A DNA stretch of 64,000 bases from an uncultured Rhodospira sp. (GCF_937138205.1 NZ_CAKZOT010000113.1:62001-126000), one strand, 5' to 3'; positions 21,678 to 32,135 are shown, numbered from the stretch's first letter. A program made the numbers and translations. The notes: generated by a model from the sequence alone, not told the origin.

Positions 21678-22577
21678 TCAGGGATCGGGAAAGCCGGCCA
21701 TGGCTCGCGCCTCGGCGGGCGTGACACCGGCCTCGCGCAGCGTGCGCAGGGCGCGGGCGTTGTCGCGCTTGGCCAGGCGTCGGCCGCTGTCGTCCGTCAG
21801 CAGGCCGTGGTGGTGATAGGCCGGCGTCGGCAGATCCAGCAGGGCCTGCAGCAGGCGGTGGACGTGGGTGGCGTGGAACAGGTCGAGCCCGCGCGTGACC
21901 AGCGTGATCCCCTGCGCGGCGTCGTCCACGGTGACGGCAAGGTGATAGCTGGTGGGGATGTCCTTGCGGGCCAGCACCACATCCCCGAACAGGGTGGGCG
22001 CCGCCGTCTGTGGTCCGGCGGCGGCGTCGTGCCAGACCAGCGGTCCGGACAGGCGCGCCAGCGCCGCCGCCATGTCCAGGCGCAACGCGTGTGGCACGCC
22101 AGCGGCGACGCGCGCGGCCCGGTCGCCCGGATCCATGGCCCGGCAGATGCCGGGGTACAGCGGGCCGTCCGGGCCGTGCGGTGCCGACGGACTGGCGGCG
22201 ATCTCGGCCAGAATATCCTTGCGGGTGCAGAAGCACGGGTACAACAGGCCCATGGCGTCAAGCCGGTCGAGCGCGGCCTTATAGGCCTCCAGCCGCGCCG
22301 ACTGGCGCCACACCGGTGTTTCCCAGGTCAGGCCCAGCCAGGCCAGATCCTCCAGGATGGCGGCTTCGAATTCGGGGCGGCAGCGGCCGGCGTCGATGTC
22401 CTCGAGTCGCAGCAGGAACCGCCCGCCCGCCGCCGCCGCGTGGCGGGCCGTGAACAGGGCCGAGTGGGCGTGCCCCAGGTGCAGCAGCCCGGTGGGGCTG
22501 GGCGCGAAACGGGCCACCACGGGCCGAGTCTCGGGGGCGGAGACGAGGCCGCTGGCGGGTTGTCGGGAAACCGTCAT
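21678..22577 (-). CDS. gluQ: Glutamyl-Q tRNA(Asp) synthetase (299 aa)
   Basis: GluQ-RS is a truncated glutamyl-tRNA synthetase that attaches glutamate to queuosine in the tRNA(Asp) anticodon. Hallmarks are the HIGH-like motif FAPSPTGLLHLGHAHSAL (about residues 24-41), the zinc-binding CFCTRKD with a later Tyr/Cys (LYPGICR), and the KMSKS-like RLAKRD near residue 268. The anticodon-binding domain of full GluRS is absent, which gives the characteristic short length. The N-terminal 20 residues are additional. It is the end of a minus-strand run and is divergent from the HNH nuclease gene. Confidence 0.95.
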   Translation of the reverse strand: MTVSRQPASGLVSAPETRPVVARFAPSPTGLLHLGHAHSALFTARHAAAAGGRFLLRLEDIDAGRCRPEFEAAILEDLAWLGLTWETPVWRQSARLEAYKAALDRLDAMGLLYPCFCTRKDILAEIAASPSAPHGPDGPLYPGICRAMDPGDRAARVAAGVPHALRLDMAAALARLSGPLVWHDAAAGPQTAAPTLFGDVVLARKDIPTSYHLAVTVDDAAQGITLVTRGLDLFHATHVHRLLQALLDLPTPAYHHHGLLTDDSGRRLAKRDNARALRTLREAGVTPAEARAMAGFPDP

Positions 22578-22746
22578 GAAAACGTGATAATCTTTTTGTC
22601 ATGCATGGGGTAGAACATACCACATCTAGTCCGGGTCGTCGTCGTTGAGATGGATCCGGCTCCGAAACCGGGGCCTCGGGCCGACCGTTTCGGGGCCAGG
22701 GTTGACAGGCCGGCCGAAGCCTTGGAAACAAGAGCGGCCCGCCATC

Positions 22747-23331
22747 ATGTCCAGGGGACTGAGTGACGTGGATGCGGTACCGACACATGCGCCGGCGCTG
22801 GTCCTGAACGCGGACTACCGACCGCTCAGCTACTTCCCGCTGTCCCTGGTCTCGTGGCAGGAGGCGGTCAAGGCGGTTTTTCTCGATCGGGTGAACGTGG
22901 TTTGCGAATACGACCGCGTCATCCGCTCGCCCAGCCTGGAAGTCCGGCTGCCCAGCGTCATTTCCCTGAAGCAGTTCGTGCACACGTCACGCACGCCGGC
23001 CTTTACCCGCTTCAACGTGTTCCTGCGCGACCGTTTCACGTGCCAGTACTGCGGCCAGAAGTTCCCGACGCACGAGCTGACCTTCGACCACGTGGTGCCG
23101 CGCTCCTGGGGCGGGCGGACAACGTGGTCCAACGTCGTCACCGCCTGCAGCGCCTGCAATCTGCGCAAGAGCAACCGCACGCCCCGGGCTGCGTCCATGC
23201 CCCTGAGGCAGCCGCCTCAGCCGCCGACACATCACATGTTGCAGGAGATTGGGCGGGCTTTCCCGCCCAATTATCTTCATGAGAGCTGGCGCGACTACCT
23301 GTACTGGGACAGCGAACTCGATCCCTGGTAG
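22747..23331 (+). CDS. HNH endonuclease family protein (194 aa)
   Basis: A cytosolic protein with an HNH nuclease fold. It starts at 22747 ([20 protein letters not shown]). The N-terminus [21 protein letters not shown] is the conserved front of a widespread bacterial HNH family. The nuclease core is [10 protein letters not shown], then [20 protein letters not shown] with CSACN (about residues 98-140), giving both a zinc knuckle (two CXXC pairs) and the catalytic His of DHVVP. A basic Pro-rich segment and a conserved [19 protein letters not shown] tail follow. It is close to but not within a restriction or CRISPR system, and this widespread family has no defined role. It is 12 bases upstream of the PfkB kinase gene. 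Confidence 0.92.
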   Translation: MSRGLSDVDAVPTHAPALVLNADYRPLSYFPLSLVSWQEAVKAVFLDRVNVVCEYDRVIRSPSLEVRLPSVISLKQFVHTSRTPAFTRFNVFLRDRFTCQYCGQKFPTHELTFDHVVPRSWGGRTTWSNVVTACSACNLRKSNRTPRAASMPLRQPPQPPTHHMLQEIGRAFPPNYLHESWRDYLYWDSELDPW

Positions 23332-23343
23332 GGGCGTTCCGCC

Positions 23344-24180
23344 ATGGCACGGATTCTCGTCATCGGCAACGTCAACGCCGACGAGGTGGTGCATGTGGAT
23401 GCGCCGCCCACGCCCGGCGCGCACCTGAAAGGCCGTCCCGATGGGGTGCGGCTGGGCGGGGGCGGCGCCAACGCGGCGGTTGCCCTGGTCCAGGCGGGCT
23501 ACGAGGTCCTGCCGTGGGCGGTGGTCGGCGACGACGAAACCGGCGCCCGCCTGATCGCCGCCTGCCGCGCGCACGGCCTTGACGTCTCCGGGCTGCACGT
23601 CCTGTCTGGCCACGCCACCAACCGGCCCCTGATCCTGATCGACCCGAACGGGGAACGCACCCTGATCGCCCGCAAGACGATCGGTGCCGAGGCCGTGCGG
23701 CCGCCGCCGGCGGACGTCGCGGCCGACGGTGTGCTGGTGAAGACCTTCGCCCCGGCGCTGGCCCCGGTGCTGGCCGAGCGCGCCCGGCGCGGCCCGGTGG
23801 TGGCGCACGCGCCGCCGGCGTCGTTCGACAGGTGGCCGGCCACCGTCTGGGTGACGTCCGAGAGCGAGGATTCGGCGGCGACGGGCACCAACCCCTGGCA
23901 CGAAGCCCGATCGCGGGCTGGCGACGCGCTGCGCTGGCTGGTGATCACCCGGGGCGCGCGCGGCGCCGAGGCGCTGGGGCCGGACGGTGTGAAGGTCAGG
24001 GTGCCGGCCGAGCCGGTGGAGCGCGTCGTCGATACCACCGGCGCCGGCGATGTGTTCGCTGCCGGCCTGTTGCACGGGTTGATGGCCGGGTCGGGCATCG
24101 GCGATGCCATGACGATCGGCGCGCGCTGGGCGGCCCGGACGATTCAGGCCCCCGGGTCCATTCCGCCGCCCCGCCCCTGA
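23344..24180 (+). CDS. PfkB-family carbohydrate kinase (278 aa)
   Basis: A ribokinase/PfkB-fold sugar kinase. The first PfkB signature is [16 protein letters not shown] (residues about 38-53) and the second is the ATP-binding [17 protein letters not shown] (about 231-247) with the catalytic Asp in GAGD. The start begins [19 protein letters not shown], a normal first strand. The family includes ribokinase, fructokinase and adenosine kinase; no substrate-deciding motif can be read, so I give no gene symbol. It follows the HNH gene by 12 bases. After it, a GC-rich inverted repeat (CCCCGTGGACCGGGG, 24182-24196) has no T tract. Confidence 0.9.
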   Translation: MARILVIGNVNADEVVHVDAPPTPGAHLKGRPDGVRLGGGGANAAVALVQAGYEVLPWAVVGDDETGARLIAACRAHGLDVSGLHVLSGHATNRPLILIDPNGERTLIARKTIGAEAVRPPPADVAADGVLVKTFAPALAPVLAERARRGPVVAHAPPASFDRWPATVWVTSESEDSAATGTNPWHEARSRAGDALRWLVITRGARGAEALGPDGVKVRVPAEPVERVVDTTGAGDVFAAGLLHGLMAGSGIGDAMTIGARWAARTIQAPGSIPPPRP

Positions 24181-24616
24181 TCCCCGTGGACCGGGGAAAC
24201 GACTTGGAACGGGACTTGTGCCGCACCCTCGGGCAAAAAAACCCAATATTCCGATCAACAAAAGCCCGAATTGAATATTTCCCACACACTTCGAGCGGCC
24301 TCTCGGGCGGCGTGAGAGACATGTGCGTATTCCGGAAATCCAATCTTCACTTCCACAAAGTAAATAATGGCGGCGTGCGTGGCTGTTCCGGTATCGGCTC
24401 GTCGGGTTTGACCGGTTGACTCGCCGTCGGGCGATGCTTATTTTTATCGCCATCGGCCAATCCATTGCAGACACTTGCTCTATATTCTGTCCGCGATCGT
24501 GAGACCTGATCGTCGGATACAGTCCTGATTGAGCGCCATAATCGCGGCATGGGCCAAGCGCCATTCGGCGGCGTCGGACAGGCTGGTGCCGAAGGGCGGG
24601 GGGCGCTTCGGTAGAA
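24181..24616. other. Intergenic region upstream of proV
   Basis: These 436 bases are AT-richer than the surrounding genes. They contain the good sigma-70 promoter at 24416-24444 and a long leader of about 170 bases to the likely start codon. The stretch 24225-24330 holds no reading frame and no clear structure. Confidence 0.6.
24416..24444 (+). promoter_or_regulatory. Sigma-70-type promoter for the proVWX operon
   Basis: TTGACT at 24416-24421, a 17-base spacer and TATTTT at 24439-24444. Transcription would start near 24451, giving a leader of about 165 bases. Such operons are typically induced by osmotic stress, but no dedicated operator is recognised here. Confidence 0.65.
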
Positions 24617-25849
24617 ATGGGACCAGGAACGGGGAACGCTCACTTGACTGCCACGGAAAAGCTGGTCGTCCGCGACCTTTTCAAGGTTTTCGGCGACCAT
24701 CCCGAGGAAGGCATCCGCCTGTACCGGGAGGGGCTGGGGAAGGACGAGATCTTCGAGAGGACGGGGATGACCCTGGGCGTGTGCGACGCCAGCTTCTCGG
24801 TCCGCGAGGGCGAGATTTTTGTGGTCATGGGCCTGTCGGGCTCGGGGAAGTCGACGCTGGTGCGGATGCTCAACCGCCTCATCGAGCCGAGCGCCGGTGA
24901 GATCGTCGTCGACGGTTCCGACATCGCCAAGATGAACACCAAGGAGCTGATCGAGTTCCGGCGGAAATACATCAGCATGGTGTTCCAGTCGTTCGCCCTG
25001 ATGCCGCACCTGACCGTGCTGCAGAACACGGCCTTCGGGCTGGAACTGTCCGGCATCCCGCAACGAGACCGCGAACAACGCGCCATGACCGCGTTGGAGC
25101 AGGTCGGTCTGGCCCCCAACGCGCAAAGCTTTCCCAACGAGTTGTCCGGCGGGATGCAGCAGCGCGTCGGCCTGGCCCGGGCGTTGACCAATGATCCGTC
25201 CATCATGCTGATGGACGAAGCCTTCAGTGCCCTCGACCCGCTGATCCGCAGCGAGATGCAGGACGAACTGATCGCCCTGCAGGAAGAGCAGAAGCGGACG
25301 GTCGTCTTCATCTCGCACGACCTCGACGAGGCCATGCGCATCGGCGACCGCATCGCCATCATGGAAGGCGGCCGGGTTGTGCAGGTGGGCACGCCGGACG
25401 AAATCCTGAACAACCCCGCCGACGACTATGTGAAATCGTTCTTCCGGGGCGTGAACGTCTCCAACGTGCTGACCGCCGGTGACGTGGCGGTCAAGCAGCA
25501 GGTGACGATGATCGACCGCGAGGGCTCGGTCCGCGCCGCGTTGCAGCGCATCGGCAAGGCGGACCGCGATTTCGCCTACGTCGTCGACAGGCGACAGCAC
25601 TATCACGGCGTCGTGTCGGTCGCCTCGCTGGAGGCGGAGGCCAAGGGCAGCAAGCCCGAACTGCACAACGCCTTCCTGACGGATGTCGAGCCGATCCGCG
25701 CCGACACCAGCATCGGCGACATCATCGGCGCCGTGGCGCAGGCCCCCTGCGGCGTGCCCGTGGTCAACGAAGAGAACCGTTACATGGGCGTGGTCTCGCG
25801 CGCCCTTCTCCTGGAAGCCCTGAACAGGGAGGGCGCCGAGAATGGCTGA
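24617..25849 (+). CDS. proV: Glycine betaine/proline ABC transporter ATP-binding protein ProV (410 aa)
   Basis: The nucleotide-binding subunit that energises uptake of the compatible solutes glycine betaine or proline. Walker A is GLSGSGKST near residues 73-81; the ABC signature is [15 protein letters not shown] near 176-190; Walker B is [14 protein letters not shown]. Characteristic of the ProV/OpuAA class are the N-terminal [19 protein letters not shown] extension and the C-terminal CBS-domain pair (about 280-405), where homologues sense ionic strength. ATG 24617 is used; a TTG at 24643 is possible because LTATEKLVV looks like the conserved beginning. Its last codons overlap proW by 8 bases. 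Confidence 0.95.
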   Translation: MGPGTGNAHLTATEKLVVRDLFKVFGDHPEEGIRLYREGLGKDEIFERTGMTLGVCDASFSVREGEIFVVMGLSGSGKSTLVRMLNRLIEPSAGEIVVDGSDIAKMNTKELIEFRRKYISMVFQSFALMPHLTVLQNTAFGLELSGIPQRDREQRAMTALEQVGLAPNAQSFPNELSGGMQQRVGLARALTNDPSIMLMDEAFSALDPLIRSEMQDELIALQEEQKRTVVFISHDLDEAMRIGDRIAIMEGGRVVQVGTPDEILNNPADDYVKSFFRGVNVSNVLTAGDVAVKQQVTMIDREGSVRAALQRIGKADRDFAYVVDRRQHYHGVVSVASLEAEAKGSKPELHNAFLTDVEPIRADTSIGDIIGAVAQAPCGVPVVNEENRYMGVVSRALLLEALNREGAENG

Positions 25850-27020
25850 CGATACCTACGAAGTTGCCCAATCCAATCCCTGGGCCACCGGCGGATCGAA
25901 CGGCGATGCCGCGTCCGGCGAGGCCGCCGGCGAGTCCACCAGCAATCCCTGGGGCGCCGCCACCGGCACCGGAAGCGGTGACGCCCGCACCGGCGGCGAA
26001 CAGCCGGCCGGCACCGACTGGCTCAGCCAGGCGCCGCCGGCCGAGGAAAAGACCTTCGACATCCTCAATCCGTTCGAGCACGCGTGGATTCCGCTCGAGG
26101 GCTGGGTCGAGACCTTTCTCGACTGGGTGGTCAACAACTTCCGGCCCGTGTTTCAGGCCATCCGCCTGCCGGTCGACTGGGTGCTGACCAGCGTGCAGGA
26201 GGCGCTGACGTGGCTGCCGGCGCCCCTCATGCTGATCGTCATTGCCCTGCTGGCGTGGCAGGCGGCCGGGTGGCGCCTTGGGGTCGGCGCGATCCTGTCG
26301 CTGATCTTCGTCGGCCTGATCGGCGCCTGGGAAGCCACCATGGTCACCCTGGCCCTGGTCTTGACGTCCGTGTTCTTCTGTATGGTGATCGGGCTGCCCA
26401 TCGGCATATGGCTGTCGCGCAGCGATCGCGCCGCCCAGGTGATCCGGCCGATCCTGGACGCCATGCAGACCACGCCGCCGTTCGTCTATCTGGTGCCGAT
26501 CGTCATGCTGTTCGGCATCGGCAACGTGCCCGGGGTCATCGTCACCATCATCTTCGCCCTGCCGCCGGTGATCCGCCTGACCAACCTGGGGATCCGTCAG
26601 GTCTCGGGAGACCTGATCGAGGCGGCCAGGAGCTTCGGCGCCTCGCCGAGGCAGCTTCTTCTCAAGGTGCAATTGCCGCTGGCCATGCCGACCATCATGG
26701 CCGGCGTCAACCAGACGCTCATGCTGGCCCTGTCGATGGTGGTGATCGCCTCCATGATCGCCGTCGGCGGTCTGGGGCAGATGGTGCTGCGCGGCATCGG
26801 CCGCCTGGACATGGGCCTGGCCACCGTCGGCGGCATCGGCATCGTCCTGTTGGCCATCATCATCGACCGCATGACCCAGGCCATGGGCGTGTCCAAGCGG
26901 GACCGGGGGAACGTCGGGTTCCTGGAGACCGGCCCGGTGGGCATGGTGCGCCGGGCCATGGGGCACGGCCGGGCGGCCGCCGCCCAGGCGGTGGACGCCG
27001 CGAAGCCAAACCAGACATGA
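25842..27020 (+). CDS. proW: Glycine betaine/proline ABC permease ProW (392 aa)
   Basis: The transmembrane subunit of the same importer. Residues 1-75 are hydrophilic and Gly/Ser/Asn-rich ([20 protein letters not shown]), an N-terminal tail like that of E. coli ProW. Residues about 75-100 contain [19 protein letters not shown]. Then come the hydrophobic segments of the ABC permease domain ([38 protein letters not shown]; and so on) with the EAA-type coupling motif in [20 protein letters not shown] near residues 263-282. The C-terminal residues are cytoplasmic and basic. Overlap with proV and the short gap to proX confirm one operon. Confidence 0.95.
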   Translation: MADDTYEVAQSNPWATGGSNGDAASGEAAGESTSNPWGAATGTGSGDARTGGEQPAGTDWLSQAPPAEEKTFDILNPFEHAWIPLEGWVETFLDWVVNNFRPVFQAIRLPVDWVLTSVQEALTWLPAPLMLIVIALLAWQAAGWRLGVGAILSLIFVGLIGAWEATMVTLALVLTSVFFCMVIGLPIGIWLSRSDRAAQVIRPILDAMQTTPPFVYLVPIVMLFGIGNVPGVIVTIIFALPPVIRLTNLGIRQVSGDLIEAARSFGASPRQLLLKVQLPLAMPTIMAGVNQTLMLALSMVVIASMIAVGGLGQMVLRGIGRLDMGLATVGGIGIVLLAIIIDRMTQAMGVSKRDRGNVGFLETGPVGMVRRAMGHGRAAAAQAVDAAKPNQT

Positions 27021-27130
27021 GCCGGCGCCGGATCGGCGCCCGTTCGCAAGACCCGCAGATCGTGACGCAACGCTTCGGTCGATTGTGCGTTGATGTCAGA
27101 AAACCAAGATCACTGAAGGGAGACCGCATC

Positions 27131-28153
27131 ATGAACCAACTGCTGAACTCAACGACGCTGCGCGGCACGGCCGCCGCCGTTGGCCTGTCCGTCGCGCTGA
27201 TGGCCGGCCCGGCGCTGGCCGCTGACATGCCGGGCGAGGGCGTCGAGGTGATTCCGCTGAAGTCCTCCATCGCCGAGGAAACCTTCCAGACCATGCTGGT
27301 CATGAAGGCGCTGGAGGAACTGGGCTACGACGTCCAGGACATCAAGGAACTGGAGTACGCCGCCGGTCACGTGGCCATCGCCAACGGCGACGGCACGTTC
27401 ATGGCCGACCACTGGGATCCGCTGCACTCCGACTTCTTCCAGGAAGCCGGCGGCGAGGAAAAGATCTACCGGGAAGGCGTGTACTCGCCGGGCGCCCTGC
27501 AGGGCTACCTGATCGACAAGAAGACGGCCGAGGAACACGACATCACCAACCTGGGCCAGTTGCAGGACCCGGAAATCGCCGCTTTGTTCGACAATGACGA
27601 CGACGGCAAGGCCGACCTGACCGGCTGCACACCGGGCTGGGGCTGCGAGCAGGTGATCGAGCATCAGCTGGACGCGTTCGACCTGCGCGACACGGTCACC
27701 CACAACCAGGGTTCCTACTCGGCCATCATCGCCGACACCATCACCCGCTACGAGCAGGGCGAGTCCATCCTGTACTACACCTGGACCCCGTACTGGGTCT
27801 CCGGCGTGCTGGTGCCGGGCGAGGACGTGGTGTGGCTGAACGTGCCGTCCTCGGCCCTGCCGCCGCCGCGCGAGGACGTGGACACCAGCCTGCCGGACGG
27901 CTCCAACTACGGCTTCCAGGCGAACGATCAGCGCATCATCGCCAACCGCGAGTGGGCCGAGGCCAACCCGGCGGCGGCCGAACTGTTCTCGATCATGAAG
28001 ATCTCGGCCAACGACATCAGCGCGCAGAACCTGAAGATGCGCGATGGCGAGGACAGCGAAGAGGACATCGAGCGCCACACCGAGGCCTGGATTTCCGCCC
28101 ACCAGGACACCTGGAACGGCTGGCTGGAAGAGGCCCGCGCGGCCGCCGAGTAA
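27131..28153 (+). CDS. proX: Glycine betaine/proline-binding periplasmic protein ProX (340 aa)
   Basis: The solute-binding protein of the transporter. The ATG at 27131 has AAGGGAG about 8 bases upstream. A signal peptide covers residues 1-31 (ending ALAADM). The OpuAC fold is visible in VIPLKSSIAEETFQTMLV, FMADHWDPLHSDFF and ILYYTWTPYWVSGVL. The repeated Trp/Tyr residues in these motifs are consistent with an aromatic cage that holds quaternary ammonium groups. CTPGWGCEQV supplies a Cys pair. It is the last gene, 110 bases after proW, before a strong terminator. Confidence 0.94.
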   Translation: MNQLLNSTTLRGTAAAVGLSVALMAGPALAADMPGEGVEVIPLKSSIAEETFQTMLVMKALEELGYDVQDIKELEYAAGHVAIANGDGTFMADHWDPLHSDFFQEAGGEEKIYREGVYSPGALQGYLIDKKTAEEHDITNLGQLQDPEIAALFDNDDDGKADLTGCTPGWGCEQVIEHQLDAFDLRDTVTHNQGSYSAIIADTITRYEQGESILYYTWTPYWVSGVLVPGEDVVWLNVPSSALPPPREDVDTSLPDGSNYGFQANDQRIIANREWAEANPAAAELFSIMKISANDISAQNLKMRDGEDSEEDIERHTEAWISAHQDTWNGWLEEARAAAE

Positions 28154-28188
28154 GCGACTGACCGCTCCAGACCGAAAGACCGCGAAGG

Positions 28189-28218
28189 GGGCCGGCGCCG
28201 TTGGGCGCCGGCCCTTTT
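28189..28218 (+). terminator. Intrinsic terminator of the proVWX operon
   Basis: GGGCCGGCGCC (28189-28199) pairs perfectly with GGCGCCGGCCC (28204-28214) over a four-base loop and is followed by TTTT. Confidence 0.9.
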
Positions 28219-28383
28219 CACGGGTCACGGGCGGGTCCGAGGACCGCTCGCGATGGACGAACACCGTGCATCGACCTATTCTGGCCACGACCGGGGGGTA
28301 GAACATCGGCACCACGCGGCCCCTGGCTCAGCGTGGGTCCACGAAACGCCAGGGGCCACCCGCTCCATGGTCGCGCGCGAGGG

Positions 28384-29151
28384 ATGCAGCAGGTGTTTGA
28401 ACCAATAACGTCGCCTCCGGCCTTCCGCTGTTTCCCGAGGGGCGCGACGCCGTCCCGGGCCGCTGCCTTTGCGGTGGGCTTCGTCCTGGTCCTGGTCGCC
28501 ACCGCGATGCCCCGCGCCGCGCCGGCCGAAACCGCCATGCCCTCGGTCATCGACGGTGATACGGTGCAGACGGCCGATGGCATCCATCATCTGGCGGGGA
28601 TCGATGCCCCGGAACTGGGCCAGCGTTGTCGGCAGGCCGGCCGGTGGATCCGCTGCGGGCAGGACGCCGCCTTCGCGCTGCATCGGGTTCTGAGCCTGTC
28701 ATTGGCGCCGCTGGTCTGCACGCCGCTGCCGGATCGGTCGCCCGCCGCGGACGGGTCGCGCGTGTCGACCTGCGCCATCGACGGCCGCAAGGACATCGCC
28801 CAGGTGCTGCTGTCGCAGGGGTTGGCGATCGCCCTCAAGGACGCGCCCAGCGCCTACCGCGAGGCCGAGGAGAATGCGCGGGCCGCCAACCTCGGCCTGT
28901 GGCGCACCGAGTTCGTGCGACCCACGGACTGGCGCAAGGGGCGGCGCCTGCCGGACGATCCGGTGGTTGACCCGCCGCCGTGCCCGATCAAGGCCACCAC
29001 CGACGCGGACGGCCATCGGCTCTACCTGGTGCCGCTGGATGCCGCCTACGCGGCCCTGCCCGACGAGGCGGTCGAGGCCCGCTATTGTAGCGACGAGGAC
29101 GCCGCCGCCGATGGCTGGCGACGCCCGCCCATTGGCGTGCCGCAACGGTGA
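28384..29151 (+). CDS. Exported thermonuclease (SNase)-family protein (255 aa)
   Basis: A staphylococcal-nuclease-like protein with an N-terminal membrane anchor or signal (residues about 28-48, AFAVGFVLVLVATAMPRAA). The SNase domain runs from about residue 52: S-V-I-D-G-D-T-V, then GIHHLAGIDAPELGQRC (the Asp/Glu pair typical of the calcium and active site) and ending EENARAANLGLWRTEFVRP. The catalytic arginine region (DGSRVSTCAIDGRKDIAQVL) differs from the canonical enzyme, and Cys residues at about 77 and 85 and in CAIDG suggest disulfides. A C-terminal 70-residue extension follows. Start at 28384 is uncertain because the ribosome site GAGGG is very close. Confidence 0.8.
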   Translation: MQQVFEPITSPPAFRCFPRGATPSRAAAFAVGFVLVLVATAMPRAAPAETAMPSVIDGDTVQTADGIHHLAGIDAPELGQRCRQAGRWIRCGQDAAFALHRVLSLSLAPLVCTPLPDRSPAADGSRVSTCAIDGRKDIAQVLLSQGLAIALKDAPSAYREAEENARAANLGLWRTEFVRPTDWRKGRRLPDDPVVDPPPCPIKATTDADGHRLYLVPLDAAYAALPDEAVEARYCSDEDAAADGWRRPPIGVPQR

Positions 29152-29204
29152 GCGCGTCCGGCCGGCGAATCATGCGGCCGTGCAGCGTACAGGACAGGCG
29201 GGGA

Positions 29205-29441
29205 TCACTCCGGGGTCACCGCGCCCGCGTTCGTGGCCGCCGGGCAGGCCTTCGCCTTGCCGCAACTGGCGCAAGCAGGACGGCGGCGGCCGAAATACGA
29301 GCGCCACAGGTAGACCAGCGCCACCGCGACCACGGCGCCGACCAGCAGGATCTCCACAAGGCCGGTGCTGGCTTCGGTGGCCAGATTGACGGTCGGGGCG
29401 GCGTCCGCAAGCGCGGGGGTGGTCGCGTCTGTCGTGGTCAT
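29205..29441 (-). CDS. FeoB-associated Cys-rich membrane protein (78 aa)
   Basis: A small protein with one membrane span (about residues 26-46, GLVEILLVGAVVAVALVYLW), a basic stop-transfer FGRRR and a cytoplasmic tail with CASCGKAKAC (three cysteines in ten residues). This layout is the FeoB-associated Cys-rich family, small proteins thought to assist or modulate the FeoB ferrous-iron transporter, perhaps like FeoC. Its ATG (29441) overlaps the feoB stop by 4 bases (ATGA), so translation is coupled. Iron or redox sensing by the cysteine cluster is inference. Confidence 0.88.
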   Translation of the reverse strand: MTTTDATTPALADAAPTVNLATEASTGLVEILLVGAVVAVALVYLWRSYFGRRRPACASCGKAKACPAATNAGAVTPE

Positions 29442-31996
29442 CCCGTCATCTCCTGGTGCGTGTCACGGTATCCCGGCGTCGGCAATGATCGGCCGAACGG
29501 GGTCTTGAAAAAGCCCACCAGCAGCAGCAGGGCCAGCGCGGTCAGGTAGACCGCCGTGAACATCTGCAGGCCAGTGAGTTCAAGGGCCGTGCCCACGGTG
29601 TAGACGGCGCTGGCGGTGGTGAGGGCCAGCGCGGTGGGAAAGACGATGGAAAACACCATCCACTTGTAAGACCCCGTCTGCACCCGCACCATGATGGTGG
29701 TGGCCAGGCACGGCGGGTACAGGGCGAAGAACAGCATCAGCGCCAGCGCCGTCATGGCGGTGTAGCCGGCGGCCTTCTGCTCCGATCCCATGCGTTCTTC
29801 CAGTGTCTGGTTCTCGCCCTCCGGCTGGTCGAACAGCACGCCCAGGGTGGCGACACTGCTTTCGCGCGCGGCGAAGGAACTGAGCAGGGCGACGTTGATC
29901 TTCCAATCAAAGTTGGCGAACTGGGTGACCGGCTCCAGCGACTTGCCGAGCTGGCCCAATGCGCTGTTGACGATGCGCTCGTCCTTCATCTCGCGGCGCA
30001 GTTCCTTGCGCGTGGTGGCCAGGTCGCGCAGCGCCCCCTGCGCGGCCCGCGCCTCGGGATCGCGCGAGCGCACGACGAAGGGCGCCAGATCGGGGTGGTT
30101 CTCCTTGACCCGGGCGTCGAGCGCCTCGGCGGCCTCGCGGCTGCCCACCATCATGCGGTCGGACCGGTAGTCGGTGTACAGATTGACGAGGCGGGTCAGG
30201 CTCTCCTGGTCCGGCACGGCGGCGGCCAGTGGGTTGCCCGCAAGCGCCTCGCGGAACTCGACGATCGCGGCCTCGGCGCGGGCGTGATAGTCGGCCTGTC
30301 GCTCCGGCGTCAGGCCGGGAAATTGCAACAGCACGTAGACCACCGTCGCCACCGCCAGCACGACCGTCCCCACCTTCTTGATGTACAGCCACGTGCGGTC
30401 GAAGGACCGCCGCAGCACGCCGGTCACGGTGGGCAGGTGGTAGTGCGGCAATTCCATGACGAAGGGCGCCGTCTCCATGCCGCGCAAGACCGACACGGAC
30501 AACAGCTTGGCGATCAGCAGGGCGAAAATGACGGTGATGGTCGACAGGTAGAACAGGACCAGCCCCTTGGCCTCAACGAAGTAGATGTTGATGAGCAAGG
30601 TATAGAGCGGCACCTTCGCCAGGCAGTTCATGAACGGCACGGTCAGGATGGTGGCCATGCGCGCCCGCTGGTCCGGAATGCCCTTGGTGGCCATCACCCC
30701 CGGCACGGCGCAGCCGCCGGCGAACACGCCGCCCAGGATGAAGGGCAGGGTGGACTGGCCGTGCAGGCCGAAGCGGTGCAGGATGCGGTCCAGGATAAAG
30801 GCGATCCGCGCCATATATCCGCTGTCCTCCAGAATCGCGATCAATGCGAACAGGATCAGGAAGATCGGCACGTAGTTCAGCAGGGCGTTGGCGGAATCGA
30901 CCATCCACAGCCCCATGGAGCGGATCACCGGATCGTGCAGGAAGCCCGCCGCCGGCAACACGTCGCCGACGATATCGCGGAACCCCGCCAGCAGCGGCCA
31001 GGTGATCTTGGTCAGCTCGTAGCCCTGCACGATCGACAGTTGGTAGATGACCCAAACGGTCAACACCAGAAAAGCGGGTGCCAGCCAGCGGTTCAGCAGG
31101 AACCGGTCGATCCGCTCGGTCAGCGGAACGTGGTCGGTGCGCGCGTGCTGCATACTGGTGGCCAGGATCTCGCCGGCCAGGTGATCGCGGCAGGCGGCCA
31201 TGTGGTCGCCGGCCGTCAGGCCCTTGCGCTCGTGGAACGCCGCCGCCGCATTCTGGGCCTGATCGAGCAGACCGTGGGCATGGGTCACGTGCTGGTGCAG
31301 CAGGCGTTCCGCCTCGCTGTCCTCCTCCAGCAGTTTGGCGGCCAGCCAGCGGGCGGAGACAACGCTCTTCAGGCTGGGCAGTTCCGAGAGCCGGACCTGC
31401 AGGGCGGCAACGGCCTCCTCCAGGTCGCTGTAGTTGATCGTCGCCGGTGGCGCGTGCTCGGCGTCGGCGACGCGGCCGATGGCGGCCCGCAGGTCCTCGC
31501 GCCCCACGCCCTTGTGCCCGACCACCGGGACGACGGGTGCGCACAGCCGGCGCGACAGGGTTTCCAGGTCGAACGACAGGCCCCGGCTCTTCGCCACGTC
31601 CATCATGTTCAGGGCGATGACAACGGGAAATCCCAGTTCCATGAGCTGGAACGTCAGGTAGAGGCCGCGCCGAAGGTTGGTGGCGTCGACGACGTTGACC
31701 ACGACGTCGGGCTGCTCGTCCAGCAGGAACTGGCGGGCCACACGCTCTTCCAGGGAGAACGAGGTCAGGCTGTAGGTCCCCGGAAGATCGACGATCTCCA
31801 CAGCGCGGTCGCCGTCGCGATAGGCTCCGCTCTTCTTGTCCACGGTGACGCCGGGGTAGTTGGCGATGTGCTGATGCATCCCTGTCAGGGCGTTGAACAG
31901 CGTGGACTTGCCGCAATTCGGCTGGCCGGCCAGGGCCACCAGGGTCCGTTTGCGGGGGGCGGCGGACGGTGCGTCCGGAGCGGAGGAGGCGGCCAT
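29438..31996 (-). CDS. feoB: Ferrous iron transporter FeoB (852 aa)
   Basis: FeoB imports Fe(II) across the inner membrane and needs its N-terminal GTPase. The start at 31996 (MAASSAPDAPSAAPRKRTLV) is preferred over the in-frame 32023. G1 is GQPNCGKST near residue 24; G2/G3 include IANYPGVTVDKKSG and VDLPGTYSL; G4 is NMMDVAKSRG. The membrane part shows the Gate motifs FILGGVFAGGCAVPGVMATK and later LLSSFAARESSVATLGVLF. A loop of about 140 charged residues (about 560-700), from GLTPERQADYHARAEAAIV to the ELRREMKDERIV region, separates the last membrane groups and makes it longer than the usual 770 residues. It lies downstream of the DUF4198 gene (139 bases) on the same strand. Confidence 0.97.
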   Translation of the reverse strand: MAASSAPDAPSAAPRKRTLVALAGQPNCGKSTLFNALTGMHQHIANYPGVTVDKKSGAYRDGDRAVEIVDLPGTYSLTSFSLEERVARQFLLDEQPDVVVNVVDATNLRRGLYLTFQLMELGFPVVIALNMMDVAKSRGLSFDLETLSRRLCAPVVPVVGHKGVGREDLRAAIGRVADAEHAPPATINYSDLEEAVAALQVRLSELPSLKSVVSARWLAAKLLEEDSEAERLLHQHVTHAHGLLDQAQNAAAAFHERKGLTAGDHMAACRDHLAGEILATSMQHARTDHVPLTERIDRFLLNRWLAPAFLVLTVWVIYQLSIVQGYELTKITWPLLAGFRDIVGDVLPAAGFLHDPVIRSMGLWMVDSANALLNYVPIFLILFALIAILEDSGYMARIAFILDRILHRFGLHGQSTLPFILGGVFAGGCAVPGVMATKGIPDQRARMATILTVPFMNCLAKVPLYTLLINIYFVEAKGLVLFYLSTITVIFALLIAKLLSVSVLRGMETAPFVMELPHYHLPTVTGVLRRSFDRTWLYIKKVGTVVLAVATVVYVLLQFPGLTPERQADYHARAEAAIVEFREALAGNPLAAAVPDQESLTRLVNLYTDYRSDRMMVGSREAAEALDARVKENHPDLAPFVVRSRDPEARAAQGALRDLATTRKELRREMKDERIVNSALGQLGKSLEPVTQFANFDWKINVALLSSFAARESSVATLGVLFDQPEGENQTLEERMGSEQKAAGYTAMTALALMLFFALYPPCLATTIMVRVQTGSYKWMVFSIVFPTALALTTASAVYTVGTALELTGLQMFTAVYLTALALLLLVGFFKTPFGRSLPTPGYRDTHQEMTG

Positions 31997-32135
31997 ACAA
32001 TACCTCGACAAGGGCGGGGGCACCGTGTGCTGGCGCCCGGCAGGCGTTGGTGCGAAACAATCGCATTTCCTGCCGGTTGTCCAGGCCGATCCCGAGACGC
32101 GGGCGATCCCCCATCGTCCCGGGTCCCGGCCCGGG